Shown here piece by piece: positions 57,001 through 64,000 of a stretch of DNA of 64,000 bases. Made by a program: the position numbers and the translations under genes. The DNA lies in contig OU862919.1 in assembly GCA_917880885.1 (NCBI GenBank), positions 14,526,001-14,590,000 on the forward strand, read 5' to 3'. Position 1 is the first letter of the stretch; every line of letters begins with the position of its first letter. The notes under the pieces are model-generated. The model saw nothing but the letters and a program-made list of their open reading frames with translations. It did not search any database and was not told the DNA's origin. Source of the stretch: Limnephilus marmoratus. Its lineage: Eukaryota; Arthropoda; Insecta; Trichoptera; Limnephilidae.

Positions 57001-60000
57001 TTTGTTTTTACCACTTTTATTGTTTATAAAACCGACATGTTTCGTCAGCAAAGCTGACTTCTTCAGGGTTTTGACAGAAACTGTTTTGACAGAAACTGTT
57101 TTGACAGAAACTTCTGTCAAAACTCTGAAGAAGTCAGCTTTGCTGACGAAACATGTCGGTTTTATAAACAATAAAAGTGGTAAAAACAAAGTAATTCATT
57201 AATTTCAATCAGTTTAGTTTCAGTTTGGGAGGCGGGTATGGCCGCCCGAAAACCTTGAATTCGATAACCAATACCTATGCCTAAGGACATCTCAAGGCTT
57301 TCGCTACTTTGGCGATTTTGCAAAGGTGCCAGGGTTCGTGGGGTGAGGCATGATCAAGTCTTGGCGGTGAATGCGTTTGCCCACCAGCTGCGTGGCGGGC
57401 TGGTTCAGGAGAGGCCATTGATTTTTGACCTTTGATCTCTCATTTGACCTCTCCAGCCCATCGCCTTGCACTGCAGTTGGAGGGATGGATTCATACGTCT
57501 GTCACTCTTGAACACACTGATCCCAAGATTCCTACCCACCTTTCTTACCTTTTTTCCTTGGCAGAATGTCCTCCCCTTTCTTTCCTTAAAACGTCCCTTC
57601 ACACAGCATTCCCAAAGTTGACATTAACCCCGAGGGAAATTGTTTTCCACAGGTAATAGTGGAGTTATTGTAATAATGTCATGGTTTCCATGTTCTGAAA
57701 AATTTGCTTGGATTGCAGACGAAGGTGACTGTTCGACGCGTCGGTGTCCTTATCCTTACCTCTTCTTGACCACAGCATACTGCGTTAGATTGGCCGTTGC
57801 GCGCAGTCCAGGGACATAGTTGAGCACGTTCTCCAGCAGGTCCTGGCTCAGGATGTTGTGCGCAACGTACTCGATGTGCTTCTCCGGGGTCAGCGCTCCG
57901 CGCCCGAAGTAGCTGATGCCGAGCATGGAGGTAATGCCAACACTCTCTATGCTGCGGAGGAGGTTTTTGAAGCCCACCAAATATCTAAAACAATAGATTT
58001 ATAATAGTTTTATAAAGTGTCCAGAATTTAGAAGACGTGTGAAGTTTATTCTTTAAAATGAATTGATTGCCTTGATACGATTCAATAGTTTTAAAGACAT
58101 TAACAAAGATTATTTATTTTTTATACCGTTGAATTTGTAATATTTAAAAAATGTATAATTTTGCATAAGTATAAAAACTTTAAAAAATTGTTTAAACAGG
58201 ATGTAATAGCAGGATTTTAATCAGCGATTTCTGAGCACATTTGGAGTAAAAAGTGTAGTCATTTTGCTGTCAGCTGCGATTTTTTTTCAATGAAAACAAA
58301 AAAAATATTTTCCATCACATATTAGCCATATTGCCACTGGGAAGTCGGTTACAGCGTAGTGGGTTACGTGACACACACTCCGTCACGATAACAGGGGAGA
58401 GAGCGCTTATCACGTGATCTCGTCATGACGTGTAGCAGCGTGATCATTATGTTTTCACTCCAATATGCTCAGGAATCACTTGTCACAATCCTTCGGGTAC
58501 GTAATGGTACACCCTGTAGGTAGGTATAATCAGTTTACTGTTCATAAAAAAGGTGGGGGAAGTTAACGTAATTGGCATGAGCATACATTAATCTTAGATC
58601 GGTTAAAATGGCAAGATATGAGTGCAATTGGTTAATTTCAATCTGGAGTTAGAATCATGCTGAATAGGTAAGTAAGCAAAATTTCACACAGTTCAGGAGC
58701 AATACTTACCTACAAATTTTCACACAGATTCTGAACAAAGTTTCCCTAGTTAATTTTTTTGAAAGCTATTATTACCGTACAGTGGTAATGTTATATTTTG
58801 CATTAGTCATAAGTACACTGGAATACGCCTCATCAATTTGGAACCCGCAGTACAAACTGTATATTGATAGTATAGAAAACATTCAACACAAATTTATGAA
58901 ATATCTTACCTTCATATTTAACAATAACTTTGAACGCACATTTCAAACTTTGCAACAAGGATGAGCAGCTGATTTATTTAATTTATTTTTTTTTTTTTTT
59001 TTATTTTAAATGCACATTTACAGTTATAAATAACCAATAATAAACATACATTTTATTTTATTAAGTAATAATAGCGTTTTTGAATTGAAGAATATTTAGT
59101 TTAAAAATATCTATATCAGGGGGCAGGAAATTTAGTAAAATAATCATTTTTCCGAGCGGTATTACTAATGGTAAGTTAGTTCTGCAACTCGGAACAACAA
59201 AAGTTCTGTGTCTGCGCGCTCTTGTGAAGTTGTCGGGGACATAAAACTCAATTTTTTTGTAATATATCGGGAATACAGATTTAACATTTATATACAAAAT
59301 TTTAAATAATAACATCGACTGTACAGAACTTCTTTCCCTAATTAATTTTACACTGTATCTAACACCGACATTTTCTCCGATTCACTGCCCAAATTTAAAA
59401 AGAGCATCATGTCAATAATATAAATTGTTCAACGTGCATACATACATACATATATAACCACTTCGCATATCTACAAACTTACTTAATCACATACACCTAC
59501 TCACTACGCACATCACCCGGAAATGACTTAATATACATAACATAAATAAGATATTAGCAGGGCCGGATTAACCATGTCGAGGCCCCTAGGCAATCCACGT
59601 CTTGGGGCCCCTTTACCAATGGCGGACTAGGGGGGGGGGGGGGGGGTGGAGTTGAAGGGGCCTCGAAACGCCTCGATCAAATCCTCAACAAGGCTTTAAG
59701 GGGGGGGGGGGGGGGTAAGGTTTTAAAACTTTATTTATAACCTTACCCCAATGAATGTACAACATGTCGAGAGTATTGTGTCAAAATTTCAAGTAAATCG
59801 GAGCAAAACTAACGAAGATACAGCGTTTCAAGCGACTGGCCCTCGTGATCGATTCAAGTGTATGTACATATAACTCAAAATCTTGACTTAACTTGACCGA
59901 TGTTTTTGAAACACTATTTCTACACTATTATGTTTATGTACACTATTTCCTCAGAAAAATCAACAGGTAATCAGCGGGAGTTTTTTTTTACCATTTTATA

Positions 60001-61678
60001 ATAACAAATTCACCGATTTTTTAAGCAAAAATCGAGTTTTTCACTTCAAAATGCTGCCAAAAATAAAACAAATCGAAAAAACTGAACTACCTAAAAAACT
60101 GAACTAATTAAAACTGACTACCTAGGAAAACATATTACATTTTAAACGCATTTCGTTTTTTTTGTTTCAAATGATCCGAGGCGCCTCTGGAGATTCGCTC
60201 TCACGGATATATTTATTGATATTTTTAATTGAAAATTTTTTCAATAAAAAAACGAATACAATACAATAACCATTTATACATAGAAACAAAAAAAATTACA
60301 TAGAAATAAAATATATATATATTATAAAAAAAAACATTACAATGAGCCGTCCTGTCACTAAAGTGATCTCTTCCAAACAACTTTTCCCAAAGAATTTTAG
60401 CAAGCAGATAGGTAGTGCACATTGAAGCATGTACAACATTATTTACTGTTTTTTTTTTTTTCGTTATTTGTTTTTGGGGTGTTATGCCGTGTTGCGCTAC
60501 CTCCTTCTTTAGCCAACGTTTCGGACATCGTTGCAGTGTCCATCATCAGGGCAGATCCGGCAGATCCGGTAGATGTACACACATGTCTTAAAACTTATCT
60601 GACTAACATTATTTACATTTTAAACATAGGTATAATTAGAAATAAAGGCAAAAAATAAAACAAAACAAATGCCAATATAAACCACACATGGCACCTTCAA
60701 TCACTTCAGCTACTAAGTACCTAATGTTGCAACAAATAGAAGGAAAGAAAAGTAAAACACAACTATGTTTATTTGTTTTAATTATAGACTTTTTATTTAT
60801 TAATATTCAAATACAGAAGAGATAAGCTATGGTGTCCGCGCAACTGTCGCCGGACTACGCGCTAATTAGCGTAGTTTTCATACAAAAAGAATTTGTTCAT
60901 TTCGTTTATTTTTTGAAAATGTGCATTAATATTGGTTAACAATATATTTTGAATAAGGAAAGAATTCGTTCATTTAGTTTAACGTTCGTTTGGTTTATTC
61001 GTTAATTATTTGTTCTTTTAGTTTATTTGTTAATTGGTAAACAATATCGGCGACACCCGGAAGCGCAGACCCACATAGTAAAAACAGCAGATAGCACATC
61101 TACTTATATTTCAATATCTTTGTTTGTGCCTGATGTAAACATTAGTTATTTATTGGGTGATAACCTAATTATTATAATTTGTTGTTTTCTTTAATGCGTG
61201 TACCTAATGTTATTAACCTGTAAATGTTCCTAATTAAAACATCTTGAAAGCTGACTTTTTTGAAACTTCGTTGCTCACTAATTGAAGCAAGTCATTTTTT
61301 CTCGGGACGCGGGGCCCCTAGCCGATGCGGGGCCCCCAGGCAGTTGCCTACTCTGCCTTAGGTATAATCCGGTACTGACTACAATAAAATACATCGTAGG
61401 TACCCACCATGAAATATACCTAATAACTGGTATGTAGGTTTGTTGTTTTCACCACTGTTTTCATTTTTCATTCATTGTTTTCATGTTTCAACATTGTTTT
61501 CACCACTGTAAATAATGTACTGTTTGTTTCTGATTATAAATAAATAAATTACCTCCAGATGGTGCTACTGTCGGCCTCCTTGATGTGGTTAGTTAGATGT
61601 TCCAGCAGCGCTGCATTGACAGCCGTGTACCACTGCATCACCTCCGAGATGGAGCTCTCCTCAGAACTGATCTTCTTC
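50912..61678 (-). CDS. NIT-domain receptor guanylate cyclase (5' partial, 9 exons)
   Basis: Makes cGMP from GTP at the membrane. Exons (minus, in order): 61678-61553, 57984-57760, 56905-56777, 56614-56485, 56327-56115, 55314-55191, 53707-53489, 52768-52677, 51085-50912; 476 residues plus TGA, all phases consistent. Residues 1-~155 are part of an extracellular NIT (nitrate/nitrite-sensing type) domain, with [20 protein letters not shown] and [20 protein letters not shown]. Residues 175-195 are a membrane helix. 204-230 form a helical linker. 245-420 are the cyclase: metal Asp259 (FSDIEGFT) and Asp303 (KVETIGDSY), guanine-specifying Glu299 and Cys371, Asn378, Arg382. Catalytic residues are intact. 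The N-terminus and probable first membrane helix lie beyond the window. Ligand unknown. Confidence 0.92.
51400..51595 (+). repeat. Probable retroposon 3' tail with (ATT)n
   Basis: Poly-T, then CTGCATACATTCTGGAATAA-ACTTATATTATTATTATT, typical of a LINE 3' end. Lies in a cyclase intron. Confidence 0.4.
51790..52572. mobile_element. Large foldback MITE with repeated inner ends
   Basis: Outer ends ~60 bp: CACGTAGAGTTCAGAGCGAA (left) and GTTCGCTCCGAACTCTACAT (right). Inner subterminal copies of CCTCGATTACATTGAGCGAG face CTCGCTTAATGTAATCGAGG, with two or three degenerate repeats each side. Confidence 0.8.
52677..52768 (-). CDS. Guanylate cyclase exon 8 of 9
   Basis: Residues 389-419: [30 protein letters not shown]. 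Phase 0 exit. Confidence 0.92.
52769..53488 (-). other. Guanylate cyclase intron, no recognised element
   Basis: Unremarkable. A 76-codon reverse frame (53264-53034) has no recognised similarity. Confidence 0.4.
53489..53707 (-). CDS. Guanylate cyclase exon 7 of 9 (catalytic)
   Basis: Residues 316-389: [60 protein letters not shown]. Cys371 and the NTASR motif are present. The acceptor (ATGAATGAAG) has a poor pyrimidine tract but gives the conserved junction and correct phase. Confidence 0.93.
53836..54059. mobile_element. hAT MITE with CA(C/T)GGGCGTAG ends
   Basis: CACGGGCGTAGCCAGG at the left, GTACCTACGCCCATG at the right. Flanks CATCATAC and CCTCATAC form an 8-bp duplication with one mismatch. 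Confidence 0.85.
54110..54290. mobile_element. Foldback MITE
   Basis: AGGACTTGGCATACCAATTG...CTGTCTAAACGG at the left is inverted at the right (CCGTTTAGAC-type ...CGGTATGCCAAGTCCT). ~50-bp arms. Confidence 0.8.
54450..54967. repeat. 7-bp satellite array (CACACCT)n
   Basis: About 74 tandem copies of CACACCT, almost uninterrupted. One single-base slip occurs near 54612; CACACTT variants occur only in the last ~50 bp. On the transcribed minus strand it is AGGTGTG, G-rich. Lies between cyclase exons 6 and 7. Confidence 0.98.
55191..55314 (-). CDS. Guanylate cyclase exon 6 of 9 (catalytic)
   Basis: Residues 275-316: [40 protein letters not shown]. Carries Glu299 and Asp303. Confidence 0.94.
55315..56114 (-). 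other. Guanylate cyclase intron, no recognised element
   Basis: Nothing recognised; a moderately GC-rich stretch at 55560-55660 may be an old repeat. Confidence 0.4.
56115..56327 (-). CDS. Guanylate cyclase exon 5 of 9 (linker and start of catalytic domain)
   Basis: Residues 204-274: [54 protein letters not shown]. The helical linker with [11 protein letters not shown] precedes the first metal Asp. Glu261 replaces the common Val of FSDIVGFT. Confidence 0.94.
56485..56614 (-). CDS. Guanylate cyclase exon 4 of 9 (membrane helix)
   Basis: Residues 160-203: [15 protein letters not shown], then [20 protein letters not shown] as the transmembrane segment, then RSAVNTIQ. Confidence 0.92.
56777..56905 (-). 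CDS. Guanylate cyclase exon 3 of 9 (end of NIT domain)
   Basis: Residues 117-160: [40 protein letters not shown]. Donor ATCAA|GTATGT. Confidence 0.9.
56981..57210. repeat. Near-perfect palindrome of a hammerhead-like repeat
   Basis: 230 bp whose two halves are inverted copies. Centre: three copies of TTTTGACAGAAAC (57075-57115). Each arm has CTGAAGA, stem GTCAGC/GCTGAC, GAAAC and GTC, the layout of a hammerhead ribozyme core, and CATGTCGGTTTTATAAACAA. Penelope-type origin is inferred. Confidence 0.85.
57228..57675 (+). mobile_element. A-tailed SINE-like retroposon, longest form
   Basis: GGGAGGCGGGTATGGCCGC to TTTTCCACAGGTAATAGTGG. It retains the middle block GCACTGCAGTTGGAGGGATG, GATTCATACGTCTGTCAC. 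About 450 bp. Confidence 0.8.
57760..57984 (-). CDS. Guanylate cyclase exon 2 of 9 (NIT domain)
   Basis: Residues 42-117: [60 protein letters not shown]. Typical NIT-domain pattern seen in arthropod receptor cyclases. Confidence 0.92.
58780..58964 (+). mobile_element. Jockey-like LINE RT fragment
   Basis: [37 protein letters not shown]: the segment after the RT palm in Jockey/CR1-type elements. No flanking coding. Confidence 0.7.
59056..59320 (-). mobile_element. Jockey-like LINE 3' ORF fragment
   Basis: Minus strand: [40 protein letters not shown], and a DIDIF motif close to the end. Matches the C-terminal end of Jockey-type ORF2. Opposite strand to the fragment at 58780. Confidence 0.65.
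59558..61377. mobile_element. hAT-like element, ~1.8 kb, decayed
   Basis: CAGGGCCGGATTAACCATG (left) and TAATCCGGTACTG (right) are inverted, with GAGGCCCCTAGGCAA / CCCCCAGGCAGTTGCC subterminally. Two long G-runs; a Penelope-type repeat lies inside (60450-60560). No transposase recognised; no clear target duplication. Confidence 0.7.
60450..60560 (-). repeat. Penelope-type repeat with hammerhead-like core
   Basis: Minus strand: CTGATGA, stem GGACA...TGTCC, GAAAC, then GTTGGCTAAAGAAGGAGG. One extra base separates CTGATGA from the stem compared with a canonical hammerhead. Confidence 0.6.
61553..61678 (-). CDS. Guanylate cyclase first visible exon (NIT domain)
   Basis: Residues 1-42: [40 protein letters not shown]. 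Entered after TTCCAG in phase 2, so at least one more exon lies upstream. None was found between 61679 and 64000. Confidence 0.9.
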
Positions 61679-62934
61679 CTGGAACAGTATACAAGATTTC
61701 TATTTAAATTGGGGAGGAGTGGGAACACAAGCCTTGATACTGATTCCTTCCAAAAAGAAGAAGACATTATTCTTATATTAAACGGTTCAGCTTCTAGGTA
61801 CTAATGTCGTATGCGTGACATCATTACCTACTGCTTCTTTAAATTTACATGTCTTCAATTTAAAGACCAGATGGGTCCTTCTATTGGTTGTCACGTCAAG
61901 ACTCCACTTTGTTTTTAAAAGAAGCTACTATTAAATTATTCTAAAAGCCCCTGACTGTCCCTACACGATACAACATTAATTTATACATAACAAAAACTTT
62001 AAAGTGTTCTCATTCGAGGAAGTTGTTCTTGTTCTTGGATCTAGTGGAGAGTGGAGAGACCACACTTATGTAGGGGAACATACATTAGAAAGGAAAAGCA
62101 AAGTCAAACACGTTTCGACAGCCTTCTGGCAAGCCACAGTCAGTCCCGACGAGAGACAGTGAGCTGTGGGACGGGAAGGTGATCCTTCAAACCCTTCACA
62201 CTGTCCCCGACGGCACAGTGGCCAGACGTGACCTCTATGAAGATGGTGGGATAGTGGAGAAGAGACTTGAGAAAGAGAAAAACCCAGGGGACTAAGGAAC
62301 CCACTTCTGCCGACAAGAGAACTGGAGATCAGGGTCGAAGGGAACCTTCCGCTACCGCTACCGCTGTTTCAAGGGTGGTGCAGTGTAGAAAACCAAGCAA
62401 TTACAAAAAACAGGCACCACCTGTGCCAAGCAGGGACAAGGGGCTATTCCACCCCCTTATGGGGAAAGTGTAACAATACAGACGAAGAATCGAAGAAAGA
62501 CTGAAATATTAAAAGATTTCAGTAAGTATCATTCCTAGAAGAAAAGCGAAGAAGTTCATAAGGTTATAACCTATTTTATATCACCAAGGCGATAACTACA
62601 TAAGTAAATAAAAATACTCAGTCAATAATATGTAGTTATTAAGACAATAGAAGCGCAGCAAAATAAGTAAAAATATTTAACAAAGTCACATAGGTACTTA
62701 CTTAGCATAAATTAATCATAGCATACGATTCAAAACATTTCTAATTCCCAAGGACACTAGTCTATGCAGGAGCAGCACACCTTTAGGTAGTAGGTATATC
62801 TGTATAACATATAAAAATATGTTTGCTTGGGGATAAATGAGTATTATGAGATGTCTATGTATCCAGGCGCCCTTAAGCTGATTTTTCACGAAAACGGCGC
62901 TAAGTACATAAATTAGCTGAATATTAGTGACAGA
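61679..62934 (-). other. Guanylate cyclase intron, no recognised element
   Basis: Includes a non-repetitive, moderately GC-rich stretch at 62050-62470 (a 68-codon frame at 62267) that I cannot assign. Confidence 0.4.
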
Positions 62935-63050
62935 ACCGAAGGTTCGGTTTTGGTTTCGGTTTCGGCAAGTTTCGGCAAAAAAAATCTAGTTTCGGTTTCG
63001 GCAGAAAATCTGTCGAACCTTCGGCCGAACCGAAACTCTGCATTCGTGAA
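62935..63050. repeat. Repeat rich in GGTTTCGG / CCGAAAC
   Basis: AACCGAAGGTTCGGTTTTGG at the left and CGAACCTTCGGCCGAACCG at the right form an imperfect inverted pair around GTTTCGG repeats. Likely a small MITE. Confidence 0.5.
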
Positions 63051-63205
63051 TTATCGCGCGTCGTTCGGCTGACTTTGGGTGAGTTCTTGGCTCGTGTGTC
63101 ACCCGCCATCATCAGCTGAGTTCGCCGGTCGGTCCGGCGTGATTGTGTTGTGTTATGTTAGTTTATGTGTTACTTCTCGAGCATAGTGATTTTTTAATGT
63201 TCTTT

Positions 63206-63425
63206 TTATGAATACCTCACAAGTCCCAAGGTCCCAGCTGTTCCCGTCTGAAGTGCGACTAAGGCATCCCCAATTGGGGTATGTTGTGGGGATGAAGGTA
63301 GTGGGGAGGGGAAGGAGATGGGGACGAGGAAGATGGAGAAGTAACTACCTGACTATTCAGATGATGGCTAAAGCCATTTCAAGCAACTTTTCAATTCCGA
63401 ATTGTGGTCTTACACCAGGTTGATA
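63206..63425 (+). repeat. Dispersed repeat (GAATACCGCACAAG family)
   Basis: ATGAATACCTCACAAGTCCC, CCAATTGGGGTATGTTGTG, TGGTCTTACACCAGG. Confidence 0.7.
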
Positions 63426-63720
63426 TACAGGGTGGTAAGGTGGTCCAGGCCTACATAGTAATTTTTTTTTTAAAATATAGATGTAGCCACCCATTTAATT
63501 TGTTACACCTACTATTAATATTATGTGTAAAAAAATTCAGCCCCCTATCTTATATACAAGGGGGTGCTCATCAAATTAGAAGTTCCTGACAAAAATTCTG
63601 GATTTTAAGTAAAACACGTAATTTAAGGTTTATTAATATTACAAGTATTTTAGTCAAATAAGTATAAAACGTATTTAAATTTGAACAAAATTTGGTAACA
63701 AAGCAATAATTAACATAATA

Positions 63721-63806
63721 TTAGTCGCAATCTTTCAAAACTATGTTTGTTAACTCCTTTTTGAATGTTTCAGTAGAAACGATTTTTCTGTTTTGTTCAA
63801 CGCAGT
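63721..63806 (-). pseudogene. C-terminal coding-like fragment, possibly transposase
   Basis: Minus strand reads DCVEQNRKIVSTETFKKELT then NIVLKDCD and stop. It looks like a transposase C-terminus but is too short to assign. It is cut at 63803 by a hAT-like end. Confidence 0.3.
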
Positions 63807-64000
63807 CCTGGATTTGTCAATAGGCCTTATAGGCCGCGGCCTAGGGGCGGCAGAGTTCAGGGGGCGGCGCTCGCTCGCTTTGGTAAACCGTCAATTTTGT
63901 GTACGATTATAAACAACAATAAAAAAGTCACGGTTAGAGTTTTCAATCTATTAACCTTTAGACGCCCCTCCAGACGTACGGGACCGCGGATTTGTGTCGT
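63803..64000. mobile_element. hAT-like element left end (runs out of window)
   Basis: CAGTCCTGGATTTGTCAATAGG then GGCCTAGGGGCGGCAG is the typical start of a hAT family with GGCC...GGCGG subterminals. The right end is outside the window. Confidence 0.5.

Noticed and set aside
62267..62473. 68-codon plus-strand frame
   Set aside because: No recognisable domain, splice signal or similarity; left as unassigned intron sequence.

Overview
The window is nuclear DNA of an arthropod, almost certainly an insect. It has spliced genes with GT-AG introns, AT-rich non-coding sequence and a dense load of DNA transposons, Helitrons, SINEs and LINE relics. The exact order cannot be fixed from sequence alone. 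I see no bacterial or organellar sequence, no CRISPR, no complete tRNA or rRNA gene and no viral gene.

Two genes account for all the recognisable conserved cellular coding sequence. (1) Positions 1-44862, + strand: the spliceosomal core protein Prp8, cut off at its 5' end. Thirty-three exons could be joined. All 32 introns are GT-AG and every codon phase agrees. They give one open frame of 2138 residues plus stop, against roughly 2140 expected if the window opens near residue 197 of the ~2335-residue animal protein. One exon (14396-14540) was found only by reading for the missing stretch of the conserved protein. (2) Positions 61678-50912, - strand: the 3' nine exons (476 residues plus stop) of a receptor-type guanylate cyclase with an extracellular NIT domain, one visible transmembrane helix, a helical linker and a class III cyclase domain. 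Its 5' exons lie beyond position 64000. The genes are convergent, about 6 kb apart.

Everything else is intron or intergenic sequence, much of it transposon. Main families: TTAA-flanked piggyBac-like non-autonomous elements with CCGGTCA-type inverted ends (at least eight copies), plus a second TTAA family; a 330-450 bp A-tailed SINE-like retroposon in at least nine copies; Helitrons with TC...CTAG ends; hAT elements, three with 8-bp target duplications (two exact, one with a mismatch); foldback MITEs; Tigger/pogo and mariner relics; RTE- and Jockey-like LINE 3' ends, including one LINE inside another with a 13-bp target duplication; and Penelope-type repeats with hammerhead-ribozyme-like cores. 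A 518-bp array of a 7-bp unit sits in a cyclase intron.

The most informative structure is 4453-9225: one SINE split at a single TTAA by two adjacent TTAA elements of 3.9 and 0.5 kb. The larger carries a Helitron with a G-rich satellite, a GC-rich tandem repeat and a possible minus-strand exon pair. I found no convincing new multi-gene system; the novelty is in the nested transposon architecture and in a few unidentified coding-like fragments.
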